A model generated the notes under the pieces. The model made no database searches, was not told where the DNA came from, and saw only the letters and a list, made by a program, of their open reading frames with translations. From Nocardia iowensis (GTDB taxonomy: Bacteria; Actinomycetota; Actinomycetes; Mycobacteriales; Mycobacteriaceae), in the NCBI RefSeq assembly GCF_019222765.1, contig NZ_CP078145.1, forward strand, positions 2,418,001-2,482,000: a stretch of 64,000 bases of DNA. Reading direction: 5' to 3'. The position numbers were made by a program, and so were the translations under genes. Shown in pieces: positions 1 to 11,393 of this stretch (the first letter of the stretch is position 1; every line of letters begins with the position of its first letter).

Positions 1-1139
1 AGCAGTCGAGCGCCCGGGGGCAAACCTTCTACCTGCCCGACGGCACCGTCCCGCTGCACCCGCCGGTGCTCTCGGAAGGCACCGCGAGCCTGCTGCCCGA
101 ACAGCAGCGGCCCGCCGCGCTGTGGACCATCGAGCTCGACGAAAACGCTGAACCCCAACACTTTTCGGTACAGCGGGCGCTGGTCCGTTCGCGGGCCAGG
201 CTCGACTACGCCGGCGTGCAGGCCGACGCCGACGCCGACCGGCTACACCCCTCGATCGCGGCCCTGCCGGAATTCGGTACGCGGCGCATCGAGGCCGGGC
301 TGGTGCGCGGCGCGATCGGGCTGCGGTTGCCCGCGCAAGCCATCGTCCGGTCCGGTAACTCGGATGGTCACTGGCGCCTGATCGTCGAACCACGGACCGC
401 GGCGGACGACTGGAACGAGCAGGTCTCGCTGCTGACCGGGATGTGCGCGGCACGCATCATGATCGACGCGGGCGCGCCCGCGCTGCTGCGCACCATGCCG
501 CCACCCGCCGAATCGGCGATCGCGTCCATGCGCCGTACCGCGGCGGCATTGGGTGTGCAGTGGCCGGAGGAGCAGTCGGTCGGGCAGATGCTGGCCGGGC
601 TGGACCCGAACACCCCCGCCGCGCTCGTCCTGATGTCGGAGGCGACGAGCCTGCTGCGCGGCGCGTCCTACACCGTGCTGGCCGGGGACACCGCGTCGGT
701 CACCCCGGAAAGCTTGCAGCACAGCGCGATCCGCGCGCCGTACGCCCATGTCACCGCGCCGCTACGCAGGCTGACCGACCGGTTCAGCACCGAGATCTGT
801 CTGGCCCGCTGCGCGGGAACCGAAGTGCCGCAATGGGTTACCGAGGGGCTGGCGGCCACCGCCGACACCATGCGGCGCAGCGACGCGATCGCGGGCAAGG
901 TGGAACGGGCCTGCATCGACCTCACCGAGTCGACCCTGCTCGCGGAGCGGGCGGGCAGCGAGTTCGATGCGGTGGTGGTGCGCGAAGCCAACAGCAACCG
1001 CCCCGCGGAGATCTTCGTCGCCGACCCGCCGGTTCTCGGCCCGTGCGCGGGCGAACCACCGGAAGGCGCGACCGTCCGGGTCCGCCTGCTCTCAGCCGAC
1101 CCGGCCACTCGCAAGATCAACTTCGCCTATCCGGTGTAA
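1..1139 (+). CDS. RNB-domain ribonuclease (RNase II/R family), 5' end outside window
   Basis: The reading frame is open from the first bases of the window to the stop at 1139, so only the C-terminal part, about 379 residues, is present. The opening part (YLPDG, then LHPPVLSEGTASLLPEQQR) matches the conserved core of RNB exoribonucleases, where RNase R has a similar P-x-LS-x-G-x-CSL-x-P stretch. YAHVTAPLRRLTDR near position 745-785 matches the family's Y-x-H-x-T-x-PIRR-x-x-D block, which lies near the RNA-binding and catalytic channel. Family knowledge suggests hydrolytic 3'-to-5' RNA degradation in the cytoplasm. The four catalytic aspartates lie upstream of the window edge, so activity cannot be judged. 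An internal GTG at 66 is not the true start. The next gene converges on it after 84 bp. Confidence 0.85.
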   Translation, partial: QSSARGQTFYLPDGTVPLHPPVLSEGTASLLPEQQRPAALWTIELDENAEPQHFSVQRALVRSRARLDYAGVQADADADRLHPSIAALPEFGTRRIEAGLVRGAIGLRLPAQAIVRSGNSDGHWRLIVEPRTAADDWNEQVSLLTGMCAARIMIDAGAPALLRTMPPPAESAIASMRRTAAALGVQWPEEQSVGQMLAGLDPNTPAALVLMSEATSLLRGASYTVLAGDTASVTPESLQHSAIRAPYAHVTAPLRRLTDRFSTEICLARCAGTEVPQWVTEGLAATADTMRRSDAIAGKVERACIDLTESTLLAERAGSEFDAVVVREANSNRPAEIFVADPPVLGPCAGEPPEGATVRVRLLSADPATRKINFAYPV

Positions 1140-1223
1140 GCCGCCACCCACCGCCCGGCGCACCCCCTGTATGTGCCACACACCCAGTGCACGGGATGTG
1201 CAGCCAACAGAAACAGGGGTGGA

Positions 1224-2105
1224 TTAGTCGGCGGTTACGGCCGCGGCCGCCTCGGGGTAGCGGGTGAGCGCCTTGCGGGCGGCCGCGTCTTCGGCGCCGG
1301 CGAGTACTCGATAGAGGGCGGTTTCCTCGCCCGCGGCGCCCGCGTCCGCGGCGGTGCCGTAGATGGCGTGTTGGGATTCGACGGCGTCGCGATGATCGCC
1401 AAGGACGGTTTGTAAGCGTTTCGCCCGGCTGCCGCGTTCGCCTGCGTCTTCGCCGAGGACCGGTTCGGCGGCTTCACATGAATACCGTAATCGCTTGGCG
1501 CTCTTGCGGATATCGTGCAGCAGCTCCACCCGGTCGGCCGGGGTCACGGTGGTTTCCTGCTCGATGAGCTCTTCGACGCGTTCGCGGTCGCGTTCCAGTA
1601 CTACGCCGAAGAAGTCCGCCGCCGGTACCTTGGCCCGCGAGGAACGCAGGGGCGGATCGGTGCGCCACTTGGTGAGTTCGTCGCGCAGCTCGCGGTAGCG
1701 CACGCTGTCTACCGCCAGCAGTACGTCGGCGTGGGCGGCGGAGTACCGGTCGTGTTCGGCCGTGACCAGCCGGGCGGTCACCGCTTTGATTTCCTCGGCC
1801 GAATGATCCGACTGCTCGCCGTGTTCGGCGAGCAGCGCCTCGAACCTTTCGGCGCGCACCTCGGCATCGCGGGCGACGCCGAGGACACCGGCCAGCCACT
1901 TGAGCTCATCGCCCATCGCCTTGGCCCGCGCGCGGTCGAACAGCCCGCGATAGGACCGCAGCACGCTGCGCAGCCTGCGCGTCGCCACCCGCATCTGATG
2001 CACCGAATCGGGTTCGTCGGCGCGCACCTCGGGTTCGGCGGCCAGCAGCCGGTCCACATTGTCGCGCAGTGCCTCGACAATCGCCTCGCCCGCTGTGGCC
2101 GTCAT
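1224..2105 (-). CDS. CHAD domain protein
   Basis: A 293-residue all-helical protein. Two positively charged helices typical of CHAD (conserved histidine alpha-helical domain) proteins are visible: SVHQMRVATRRLRSVLRSYR with His36 and a run of arginines, and LLHDIRKSAKRLRYSCE with His197. A further GDHRD lies near residue 237. CHAD domains bind polyphosphate and are often fused to a CYTH triphosphatase domain. Here no CYTH part is present, so a polyphosphate-binding or granule-associated role is inferred, not shown. The start is the ATG 2 bp after the stop of the prolyl aminopeptidase gene, so translation is probably coupled. It is the last gene of a three-gene operon. The M. tuberculosis counterpart by position is Rv2226, which I recall as carrying CYTH plus CHAD. 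Confidence 0.85.
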   Translation of the reverse strand: MTATAGEAIVEALRDNVDRLLAAEPEVRADEPDSVHQMRVATRRLRSVLRSYRGLFDRARAKAMGDELKWLAGVLGVARDAEVRAERFEALLAEHGEQSDHSAEEIKAVTARLVTAEHDRYSAAHADVLLAVDSVRYRELRDELTKWRTDPPLRSSRAKVPAADFFGVVLERDRERVEELIEQETTVTPADRVELLHDIRKSAKRLRYSCEAAEPVLGEDAGERGSRAKRLQTVLGDHRDAVESQHAIYGTAADAGAAGEETALYRVLAGAEDAAARKALTRYPEAAAAVTAD

Positions 2106-2107
2106 GG

Positions 2108-3658
<1,551 letters not shown>

Positions 3659-3671
3659 TTACGCCGAGGTT

Positions 3672-4529
3672 CTAGAAGCTGTGCTCGGGACCCGGGTAGG
3701 TGCCCCGGCGCACTTCTTCGGCGTAAGCGGCCGCGGCGGTGCGCAGTTCGTCACCGACATTGCCGAACCGCTTGACGAACTTGGCGGTCTTGCCGCTGGT
3801 GTAACCCGCCATGTCCTGCCAAACCAGCACCTGCGCATCGGTTTCCGCGCCCGCGCCGATGCCGACGGTCGGAATGGTCAGCTTGCGGGTGACCTGGGCG
3901 GCCAGCTCGGCGGGCACCATCTCCATGACTACCGAGAACGCACCCGCTTCCTGCACCGCGATCGCGTCGGCGATGAGCTGCTCGGCGCCGTCGCCGCGGC
4001 CCTGCACGCGGAACCCGCCCAAGGTATTGACGCTCTGCGGGGTGAAACCGATGTGCGCCATCACCGGAATGCCCGCCGAGGTGATCATGGCGATCTGCTC
4101 GGCGACCCGCTCGCCGCCTTCCAGCTTCACCGCGTGGGCCTGGCCTTCCTTCATGAACCGGGTCGCGGTGGCCAGTGCCTGCTGTGGCGAGGACTCGTAG
4201 GTGCCGAACGGCAGATCGGCCACCACCAGCGCGTGCGGTGCGCCGCGCACAACGCCGCGCACCAGCGGGACGAGTTCTTCGACGGTGATCGGCACGGTGG
4301 TGTCGTAGCCGTAGACCACGTTGGCCGCGGAATCGCCGACCAGCAGCACCGGAATGCCTGCTTCTTCGAACAGCCGGGCCGAGGAATAGTCGTAAGCGGT
4401 GAGCATGGCCCAGCGCTCGCCGTCGGCCTTCATCTGCTGCAGATGGTGCACCCTGGTCTTGCGCGCCTTCTTGGGCTGGGTGGGTGCCGCACCGTAGGCA
4501 GGGGTTTCCGAATCGGATACGGACATCAT
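3672..4529 (-). CDS. panB: 3-methyl-2-oxobutanoate hydroxymethyltransferase
   Basis: PanB, about 285 residues, transfers a hydroxymethyl group from methylenetetrahydrofolate to alpha-ketoisovalerate to give ketopantoate, the first committed step of pantothenate and CoA synthesis. Conserved blocks include [63 protein letters not shown] and TVGIGAG. These hold the Mg2+ and substrate ligands. Two adjacent ATG codons at 4529 and 4526 are possible starts. The AAGGGA ribosome-binding sequence suits the second slightly better on spacing. The gene is followed downstream by the pip operon in the same orientation, but 134 bp away. It is divergent from the Hip1-like gene. The position matches Rv2225 in M. 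tuberculosis. Confidence 0.97.
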   Translation of the reverse strand: MMSVSDSETPAYGAAPTQPKKARKTRVHHLQQMKADGERWAMLTAYDYSSARLFEEAGIPVLLVGDSAANVVYGYDTTVPITVEELVPLVRGVVRGAPHALVVADLPFGTYESSPQQALATATRFMKEGQAHAVKLEGGERVAEQIAMITSAGIPVMAHIGFTPQSVNTLGGFRVQGRGDGAEQLIADAIAVQEAGAFSVVMEMVPAELAAQVTRKLTIPTVGIGAGAETDAQVLVWQDMAGYTSGKTAKFVKRFGNVGDELRTAAAAYAEEVRRGTYPGPEHSF

Positions 4530-4744
4530 CGTCCCTTTCGTCTGGTGTCTCCTCGGGGCCCATCCGGGTCCCCGGGTTCGTCTGACGAATTCCAGTGTGC
4601 CAGCTCTCACCGGGCCGCATTAACCCCCGCGACCGATGCAATTGGTCACACGACCGGGCGGTCCGCGCGGGTCATCTGGGCCGGTTTGGCGCGTCTGACC
4701 GGTGCGTTGACCGTGCCGAGCGGGCGAGCTGCCACTATCAGAGC

Positions 4745-6295
4745 ATGGCTTTGGTTCGGAATGGGCGCGGTGCGCTGATGGTGGCGGTGCTGGCGGTGGT
4801 GGCGGCGGGGTGCACGCTCACCACGGACGAGCCGCAGGGGCCGATGCCGACACCGCCCGCCGAGCTGACCAAGTTCTACACGCAGACGATCCAGTGGGGC
4901 GGTTGCCGAGGCTTCGGCGCCCAGGACGACCGCTTCGCACCCAACGCGGAATGCGCGCGGATCAACGTTCCGATCGACTATGCCGCGCCGGACGGGGCGA
5001 CCGCGCAGATCGCGGTGTCCCGGATCAAAGCGACCGGGAAACGAATCGGTTCGCTGCTGATGAACCCCGGCGGGCCGGGGGAGTCGGGCCTGACCATGTC
5101 GGCGCTCGGCAACAAGACCCCGCTGGCCGAACACTTCGATCGGGTCGGTTTCGACCCGCGCGGCGTCGGCTCGTCGACCCCGGCCATCGTCTGCGAAACT
5201 GCGCAGGAACAGGACGCCGAGCGGGCCGAACCGCCGAAGGACAACACGCCTCATGGCATCGCCGAGGCGGAGGACGAGAACCGGGAGTACGCGCAGCGCT
5301 GCACCGAACGCACCGGCAAGGAATTCCTCGCCCACGTCGGCACCCGCGAGGTGGTGCGGGATCTGGACGTGATGCGGGCGGCGCTCGGCGACGCGAAGCT
5401 CAGCTACCTGGGTTACTCGTACGGAACCAAGATCGGTTCGGCGTACGCCGAGAAGTTCCCCGACCACGTGCGCGCTCTGGTACTGGACGGCGCCATCGAC
5501 TCCTCGCAGGACCCGGTGCAGGAGTCACTGCGCCAGGCGGAGGGTTTCCAGAAGGTGTTCGACGCCTACGCGGCGGACTGCGTGAGCAAGGGCGAGTGCC
5601 CGCTCGGCACCGACCGGGCACAGGCGGTGCAGCGATTCCGTGAGCTGGTGAATCCGTTGTGGGACAAGCCCGTATCGACCACCGATCCGCGCGGCCTCAA
5701 CTACGGTGACGCGCTCACCGGCGTGCGGCAGGCGCTCTACAGCAACGATATGTGGCCCGTGCTCACCCTCGGCCTGTCCGAACTGCGCGACGGTCGCGGC
5801 GACACCCTGCTGCAACTGGCCGACCTCTACGACGGCCGCCGTGACGACGGCACCTATAGCAACACCACCGACGCGTTCAATGCCATTCGCTGCGTGGACG
5901 ATCCGCGCATCAGTGACCGGGAGATCACCGCCAAGCAGGACGCCGAATACCGCAAGGCGGCGCCGTTCCTGGATGACGGCCGCGGCACCGGCGCGGCCCC
6001 GCTGGACCAGTGCACCGTCTGGCCGGTGCCGAACACCAGTGACCCGCACCGTATTTCGGTGACCGGGCTGCCGAAGACGGTGGTCGTGTCGACCACCGAC
6101 GACCCGGCGACGCCGTACCAGGCCGGTGTCGAGCTGGCCGCACAGCTCGGCGCCTCGCTGGTGACCTACCAGGGCAACCGGCATACGATCGCGTTGTCCG
6201 GCGGCTCATCGTGCGTGGACCGCGCGGTGATCGACTATCTGGTCGACCTGAAGGAACCGGCACCGGGCCTCACCTGCGCGCCGAACGGGCGGTGA
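4745..6295 (+). CDS. Lipoprotein serine hydrolase, Hip1/CaeA-like (TAP-like alpha/beta hydrolase)
   Basis: A 516-residue exported alpha/beta hydrolase. The signal peptide ends in lipobox AAGC with Cys23, so membrane anchoring is expected. MNPGGPGESG supplies the oxyanion region, GYSYGT gives nucleophile Ser225, DDPATPY the acid, and GNRHTIA the His. The C-terminal TAP-like region with paired cysteines is typical of tripeptidyl-aminopeptidase-like enzymes of actinomycetes. The homologue at this locus in M. tuberculosis (Rv2224c, Hip1/CaeA) is a cell-envelope serine protease that cleaves GroEL2. Transfer of that function is inference. The start was set at the ATG encoding MALVRNGRG, because it gives a proper signal peptide. 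Confidence 0.92.
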   Translation: MALVRNGRGALMVAVLAVVAAGCTLTTDEPQGPMPTPPAELTKFYTQTIQWGGCRGFGAQDDRFAPNAECARINVPIDYAAPDGATAQIAVSRIKATGKRIGSLLMNPGGPGESGLTMSALGNKTPLAEHFDRVGFDPRGVGSSTPAIVCETAQEQDAERAEPPKDNTPHGIAEAEDENREYAQRCTERTGKEFLAHVGTREVVRDLDVMRAALGDAKLSYLGYSYGTKIGSAYAEKFPDHVRALVLDGAIDSSQDPVQESLRQAEGFQKVFDAYAADCVSKGECPLGTDRAQAVQRFRELVNPLWDKPVSTTDPRGLNYGDALTGVRQALYSNDMWPVLTLGLSELRDGRGDTLLQLADLYDGRRDDGTYSNTTDAFNAIRCVDDPRISDREITAKQDAEYRKAAPFLDDGRGTGAAPLDQCTVWPVPNTSDPHRISVTGLPKTVVVSTTDDPATPYQAGVELAAQLGASLVTYQGNRHTIALSGGSSCVDRAVIDYLVDLKEPAPGLTCAPNGR

Positions 6296-6375
6296 AATCT
6301 TTTTCCCGCAACAAGCACAGCACACTCAGCGTGTATGTAACACGGATTTAACGCCGGGTGCTTACTCTCGCGGAC

Positions 6376-7716
6376 ATGGATCGCCAGAAGGAATTCGTGC
6401 TGCGGACGCTCGAAGAGCGGGATATCCGCTTCGTACGTCTCTGGTTCACCGACGTCTTGGGTTACCTGAAGTCCGTCGCGATCGCTCCCGCCGAGCTGGA
6501 GGGTGCTTTCGAGGAGGGCATCGGCTTCGACGGCTCGGCCATCGAAGGCTTCGCCAGAGTGTCCGAGGCCGACATGGTCGCTCGGCCGGATCCGTCCACC
6601 TTCCAGGTGCTGCCGTGGGCCACCAGCAAGGGCCACCAGCACTCCGCACGGATGTTCTGCGACATCACCATGCCCGACGGCTCGCCGTCCTGGGCCGACC
6701 CGCGCCACGTGCTGCGCCGTCAGCTGAACAAAGCCGGCGACGTCGGCTTCAGCTGCTACGTGCACCCGGAAATCGAGTTCTTCCTGCTGGAGAATGGTCC
6801 GCAGGACGGCTCGCAGCCGACCCCGGCCGATTCGGGCGGGTTCTTCGACCAGGCCGTGCACGATTCGGCCCCCAATTTCCGCCGCCACGCCATCGACGCG
6901 CTCGAGTCGATGGGCATCTCGGTGGAGTTCAGCCACCACGAGGGTGCGCCGGGCCAGCAGGAGATCGACCTGCGCTACGCCGACGCGCTGTCCATGGCCG
7001 ACAACGTGATGACCTTCCGCTACCTGATCAAGGAAGTGGCCATCGACGAGGGCGTGCGCGCGACGTTCATGCCCAAGCCGTTCGCCCAGTACCCCGGCTC
7101 GGCGATGCACACGCACATGAGCCTGTTCGAGGGCGAGGCGAACGCCTTCCACGATCCGGACGACCCGATCAACCTGTCGGACACCGCGCGGGCGTTCATC
7201 GCGGGCATCCTCGAGCACGCGCCGGAGATCAGCGCGATCAGCAACCAGTGGGTGAACTCCTACAAGCGGCTCATCCACGGCGGCGAAGCGCCGACCGCGG
7301 CCTCGTGGGGCCGGTCGAACCGCTCCGCGCTGGTCCGGGTGCCGATGTATACGCCGAACAAGTCCTCCTCGCGCCGCGTCGAGATCCGCAGCCCAGATTC
7401 CGCATGCAACCCCTACCTGACCTTCGCCGTGCTGCTGGCGGCCGGTCTGCGGGGCATCGAGAAGGGCTACACGCTGCCGCCGGAGGCCGAGGACGACGTG
7501 TGGTCGCTGACCGTGGCCGAGCGGCGCGCGATGGGCTTCCGTGAGCTGCCCGGCACGCTGGACGAGGCGCTGCAGGCGATGGAGCGCTCCGAACTGGTCG
7601 CCGAGACGCTCGGCGAGCACGTGTTCGACTTCTTCCTGCGCAACAAGCGCCGGGAGTGGGCGGACTACCGCAGCCAGGTGACGCCGTACGAGCTCAAGGA
7701 GTACCTCGGCCTCTGA
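6376..7716 (+). CDS. glnA2: Glutamine synthetase, GlnA2 type (not adenylylated)
   Basis: A 446-residue type I glutamine synthetase-fold protein making glutamine from glutamate, ammonia and ATP. It matches the GlnA2 form of mycolic-acid actinobacteria almost end to end. Visible motifs are GFDGSAIEGF, EIEFFLL, the ATP-binding FMPKPFAQYPGSAMHTHMS and NRSALVRVP. At the place where GlnA1 has the adenylylation tyrosine (DKDLY), this protein has DDVW with Trp376, so GlnE cannot modify it there. The start ATG gives MDRQKEFV, the N terminus conserved in M. tuberculosis GlnA2. An upstream in-frame GTG at 6358 is less likely. glnE follows 77 bp downstream in the same direction. A weak GlnR-like half site (GTAAC-6 bp-TTAAC at 6337-6352) lies upstream. 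Confidence 0.95.
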   Translation: MDRQKEFVLRTLEERDIRFVRLWFTDVLGYLKSVAIAPAELEGAFEEGIGFDGSAIEGFARVSEADMVARPDPSTFQVLPWATSKGHQHSARMFCDITMPDGSPSWADPRHVLRRQLNKAGDVGFSCYVHPEIEFFLLENGPQDGSQPTPADSGGFFDQAVHDSAPNFRRHAIDALESMGISVEFSHHEGAPGQQEIDLRYADALSMADNVMTFRYLIKEVAIDEGVRATFMPKPFAQYPGSAMHTHMSLFEGEANAFHDPDDPINLSDTARAFIAGILEHAPEISAISNQWVNSYKRLIHGGEAPTAASWGRSNRSALVRVPMYTPNKSSSRRVEIRSPDSACNPYLTFAVLLAAGLRGIEKGYTLPPEAEDDVWSLTVAERRAMGFRELPGTLDEALQAMERSELVAETLGEHVFDFFLRNKRREWADYRSQVTPYELKEYLGL

Positions 7717-7793
7717 GCACGGGGCAATTCTGGTACCGAAGGTATGTTTCCGCGGCGGCGAGTCCTTAGCGTCGAGCATGTAATTTGAGACCT

Positions 7794-10700
7794 ATGGTCC
7801 GGCCACCGTCTGCTCGCTCGGCTGTCCCCAGCGTCGGACGGCTCGGCTTGCTCGAGCCCTCCGCCGCAGCCTCATTGCGCGAATTGGGCTGGGACAACGT
7901 CGAAGGTATTCCCGTGCTCTGGGCGTTGTCGCGCGCACCCGACGCCGACCTCGCGCTGAACACCCTGATCAAACTGCGCGAGCAGCTCGGGACCGATTGG
8001 GCGACACTGGATTCGGCGATCCGGGCGGAAACCTCGTTGCGGGGCAGGCTGTTCGCCTTGCTCGGCTCGTCCAGCGCGTTCGCCGATCACCTGGTCGCCG
8101 ACCCGGCGGCCTGGCAGATCCTGCGCCGCAAGGGCCTGCCGACGCGCGACGAGTTGATCGCGGACCTGCTCGACACGGTCGACGCGGTGCCGGAGCAGGG
8201 ACCCAATGCGGGGCCGTTGCTGTTCCGGGCCGGTCAGTCGGGTCCCGAGGTGGTCGCGCTGCTGCGCAAGCGGTATCGCGATCAGCTGATGCTGCTCGCG
8301 GCGCTCGACCTCGCCGCCACCGTCGAAAACGAGCCGGTACTTCCGTACCAGGTAGTCGGGCGGCACCTTACGGCCTTGGCGGACGCGGCGCTGACCGCGG
8401 CGCTCGCGGTGGCGGTGGCCCGGGTCTGCAGGGACGGGCCGGTGCCGGTGCGGCTCGCGGTGATCGCCATGGGCAAGAGCGGCGCGTGCGAGTTGAACTA
8501 CGTCAGCGATGTCGACGTGGTGTTCGTCGCCGAGCCCGCCGACGCCACCGCGACCCGGTTGGCCGCCGAAATGATGAGCGTCGCCAGCGCTGCCTTTTTC
8601 GAGGTCGACGCGGCGCTGCGACCGGAGGGCAAGGCGGGCGCGCTGGTGCGCACGCTGGAATCGCATGTCGCCTACTACAAGCGGTGGGCGCGGACCTGGG
8701 AGTTCCAGGCGCTGTTGAAGAACCGGCCGATGACCGGCGACCTGGAACTGGGGGAGAAGTACCGGGACGCGCTGATGCCGATGGTGTGGACTGCCTCCGA
8801 GCGCCCCGACTTCGTGGCCGACGTGCAGGCGATGCGGCGACGGGTGGAAGACCTGGTCCCCGCCGATCTACGCGAGCGCGAGCTGAAGCTCGGACACGGC
8901 AGCCTGCGTGACGTCGAATTCGCCGTCCAGCTCCTGCAATTGGTGCACGGACGGGTCGACGAGTCGCTGCACGTGCAGGGCACCGTCGAGGCGTTGACCG
9001 CATTGGCCGCCGGTGGCTACATCGGCCGCGACGACGCCGCGAATCTCACCGCGTCCTATGAGTTCCTGCGTCTGCTCGAACATCGGCTCCAGCTGCAGCG
9101 GTTGCGGCGCACGCACACCCTGCCCGCCGCGGATGACGAGGAGGGCATGCGCTGGCTGGCCCGCGCCGCGCACATCCGGCCGGACGGCAGGCAGGACGCG
9201 GTCGGCGTGCTGGCCGCCGAGATCCGCCGAAATGCGGTGCGGGTGCGGCGATTACACGCCAAGCTGTTCTACCGGCCGCTGCTCGAATCGGTGGTCAAGA
9301 TGGAGCCGGACGCGTTGCGGCTCAGTCCCGACGCGGCGATCCGGCAGTTGGCCGCGCTGGGTTACCAGGCGCCCCAGCACGCGCTCGGGCACCTGAAAGC
9401 ACTCACCGGCGGGGTGTCGCGCAAGGGCCGAATCCAGGCGCTGCTGCTGCCGACCCTGCTCGAATGGCTCGGCGAGACACCGAATCCCGACGCGGGGCTG
9501 CTCGCCTACCGGCGGGTGTCCGAGGGGCTCGACGACCAGATCTGGTTCCTGCGCGAACTGCGCGACGAGGGCGCGATAGCGCAGCGGCTGATGATCGTGC
9601 TCGGCTCCTCGGAGTACCTGCCCGACTTGCTGATCAACGCGCCGGACACCATCCGGATGTACGCCGACGGGCCCGGCGGTCCGCTGCTGCTCAGCCCGCA
9701 GCCGGAAGACGTCGCGCGCGGCATCATGACCGCCGCGGCCCGCTACGACGATCCGAAACGTGCTGTGGCCGCGGCACGTTCGCTGCGCAGGCACGAGCTG
9801 GCCCGGGTCGCCTCGGCCGATTTGCTCGGGATGCTCGACGTGCAACAGGTCTGCCGGGCGCTGTCCTCGGTGTGGGTCGCGGTGCTGGAAGCCTCACTCG
9901 CGGCGGTGATCCGGGCGAGCGAGGCCGAATTGAGCGCCCCCGCACCCGCCGACCTCGCGGTGATCGGCATGGGCAGACTCGGCGGCATGGAGCTCGGCTA
10001 CGGGTCCGATGCCGACGTGCTGTTCGTCTGCGATCCGCGCCCGGGTGAGGACGAGACCAAGGCCGTGAAGTGGGCGATCAACGTCGCCGACAAGGTGCAG
10101 CAATTGCTCGGCGCACCGAGCACCGACCCGCCGCTGCACGTGGATGCCGGGCTGCGCCCCGAGGGGCGCAACGGCGCGCTGGTCCGCACGCTGGCCGCCT
10201 ATGCCGCCTACTACCAGCAGTGGGCACAGCCGTGGGAGGTGCAGGCGTTGCTGCGGGCGCACCAGGTCGCGGGCGATCAGCAGCTCGGACTGCGTTTCCT
10301 GCACACCATCGACAAGGTGCGCTACCCGGCGGGTGGCGTGTCGGCCGAAGCGGTGCGCGAGATCCGCCGGATCAAGGCTCGCGTCGACGCCGAACGACTA
10401 CCGCGCGGGGCCAACCCCGCCACCCACACCAAGCTCGGTCGCGGCGGTCTCGCCGACATCGAATGGACCGTTCAGCTGATGCAGTTGCGCTACGCGCACG
10501 ACGTCATCGGCTTGCACAACACCTCGACGCTGGAGTCGCTGAACGTCATCGAGCAGCACGAACTCCTCGCCGCCGCCGACGTCGCCCTGCTCAGGGACGC
10601 CTGGCTCACCGCGACCAAGGCTCGCAACGCACTGGTCCTGGTGCGCGGCAAACCCGCCGACCAGCTGCCCGGCCCCGGTCGCCTGCTCTCCGCCGTCGCC

Positions 10701-10805
10701 CGCGTCGCGGGCTGGCCCAACGACGACGGCAGCGAATTCCTCGACCACTACATGCGGGTCACCCGCAGAGCGAAAGCGGTGGTGGAGCGCGTCTTCGGGC
10801 AATAG
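7794..10805 (+). CDS. glnE: Bifunctional glutamine synthetase adenylyltransferase/deadenylyltransferase
   Basis: A 1003-residue enzyme that adds AMP to, and removes it from, the regulatory tyrosine of GlnA1, adjusting glutamine synthesis to nitrogen supply. Two nucleotidyltransferase domains are seen. The N-terminal one has [19 protein letters not shown] from about residue 226. The C-terminal one has [19 protein letters not shown] from about residue 726. Each carries the metal-binding SD-x-D pair and is followed by a helical domain. Length fits the family. The ATG at 7794 is preferred over an in-frame TTG at 7785, because the GlnE N terminus (MV...PSVGRLGL) is conserved from there. It lies between glnA2 and, after an accessory insertion, glnA1. 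Confidence 0.97.
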   Translation: MVRPPSARSAVPSVGRLGLLEPSAAASLRELGWDNVEGIPVLWALSRAPDADLALNTLIKLREQLGTDWATLDSAIRAETSLRGRLFALLGSSSAFADHLVADPAAWQILRRKGLPTRDELIADLLDTVDAVPEQGPNAGPLLFRAGQSGPEVVALLRKRYRDQLMLLAALDLAATVENEPVLPYQVVGRHLTALADAALTAALAVAVARVCRDGPVPVRLAVIAMGKSGACELNYVSDVDVVFVAEPADATATRLAAEMMSVASAAFFEVDAALRPEGKAGALVRTLESHVAYYKRWARTWEFQALLKNRPMTGDLELGEKYRDALMPMVWTASERPDFVADVQAMRRRVEDLVPADLRERELKLGHGSLRDVEFAVQLLQLVHGRVDESLHVQGTVEALTALAAGGYIGRDDAANLTASYEFLRLLEHRLQLQRLRRTHTLPAADDEEGMRWLARAAHIRPDGRQDAVGVLAAEIRRNAVRVRRLHAKLFYRPLLESVVKMEPDALRLSPDAAIRQLAALGYQAPQHALGHLKALTGGVSRKGRIQALLLPTLLEWLGETPNPDAGLLAYRRVSEGLDDQIWFLRELRDEGAIAQRLMIVLGSSEYLPDLLINAPDTIRMYADGPGGPLLLSPQPEDVARGIMTAAARYDDPKRAVAAARSLRRHELARVASADLLGMLDVQQVCRALSSVWVAVLEASLAAVIRASEAELSAPAPADLAVIGMGRLGGMELGYGSDADVLFVCDPRPGEDETKAVKWAINVADKVQQLLGAPSTDPPLHVDAGLRPEGRNGALVRTLAAYAAYYQQWAQPWEVQALLRAHQVAGDQQLGLRFLHTIDKVRYPAGGVSAEAVREIRRIKARVDAERLPRGANPATHTKLGRGGLADIEWTVQLMQLRYAHDVIGLHNTSTLESLNVIEQHELLAAADVALLRDAWLTATKARNALVLVRGKPADQLPGPGRLLSAVARVAGWPNDDGSEFLDHYMRVTRRAKAVVERVFGQ

Positions 10806-10812
10806 GGCCGAT

Positions 10813-10878
10813 CTCACAGACACTTTGCACGGGGCACAGATGGTGTATCACCTGTGGGGCGCGCGGAGCGTCTGTGAG
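10813..10878. terminator. Inverted repeat between convergent glnE and HPr-like gene
   Basis: The arms CTCACAGAC (10813-10821) and GTCTGTGAG (10870-10878) match perfectly over 9 bp, with a second partly paired GGGCACAG / CTGTGGGGC region inside. It lies in the 81-bp gap between two convergent genes and could act as a bidirectional terminator. There is no T tract, so the call is tentative. Confidence 0.4.
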
Positions 10879-10886
10879 TTGTGCGG

Positions 10887-11165
10887 TTACGTGCCGACGA
10901 GTTCCTGAAAGCGGTCGACGAAAGCGCGGATCGCCTGCCGGTCTTCGCCGAGGTCGGGGCGGTGGCCTTGCTCGGCGGTCACCGTCACGGGGCTGCCAGC
11001 GCGTAGCCGCAGCTCCTCCCAGCACCACGGCAGGATGAGGGCGTGCACGCTGCGATCGTTGCTGCTGACGGCGATTCGCGAGGTGTACCGGCCCGCCATT
11101 GCTGCCAGCTCTTCGGCGCTCTCGGTGGTGAGCGCACCGGCTGCGCGGAACTCTTCGATGTACAC
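10887..11165 (-). CDS. HPr-like fold protein without the phosphorylatable histidine
   Basis: A 92-residue protein. The pattern SAEELAAMAGRYTSRI, then a short strand with charged residues, then LRLRAGSPVTVTAEQG and a final helix AIRAFVDRFQELV, resembles the phosphocarrier HPr of the phosphotransferase system. The expected HARPA segment around the active-site His is replaced by LTTESAEEL, so it cannot accept phosphate at the usual position. The GTG start is supported by a GGGAGG ribosome-binding sequence 7 bp upstream. The longer upstream frame has no such support. It stands alone between convergent glnE and the divergent EEP gene, with no PTS genes nearby. A structural or regulatory role is possible. 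The family assignment is by eye only. Confidence 0.6.
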   Translation of the reverse strand: MYIEEFRAAGALTTESAEELAAMAGRYTSRIAVSSNDRSVHALILPWCWEELRLRAGSPVTVTAEQGHRPDLGEDRQAIRAFVDRFQELVGT

Positions 11166-11263
11166 CAGCCCACCTCCCGCTGCTTCGCGTCGCGTGCGAC
11201 CGAGTCTAGGTCGATGCCCCTCCCGTCGACAGCTACCCGGCAGGGGTCGGCCCACCTTGTCGA

Positions 11264-11325
11264 CTTCATGATCAACGGGACATGGGGGCGAGCCATTCTC
11301 GGCGGATGCGTCCGCTGATCATGAG
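11264..11325. repeat. Dispersed inverted repeat, AACGGGACAT family (copy 1)
   Basis: The left arm CATGATCAACGGGAC (11267-11281) and right arm GTCCGCTGATCATG (11310-11323) pair with two mismatches and one bulge around a 28-bp loop. It lies in the divergent gap between the HPr-like gene and the EEP hydrolase, so it is not simply a terminator. The left arm with its flanks agrees with copy 2 at 22948-22968 in 19 of 21 positions. Confidence 0.7.
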
Positions 11326-11393
11326 AGGGGTGCGCGCGGGAACTTCACGGTGGGCACACATTGTCTCCACACACGGCACATAGGCTCGGGGAC

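Noticed and set aside
1140..1223. Hairpin of CACCCCCTG and CAGGGGTG between the ribonuclease and CHAD genes
   Set aside because: The arms are only 7-8 bp with a loop near 45 bases, too weak to call a terminator.
6337..6352. GlnR-like site upstream of glnA2 (GTAAC-6 bp-TTAAC)
   Set aside because: Only one box is good, the second fits 3 of 5 bases, and no second pair follows, unlike the glnA1 operator.
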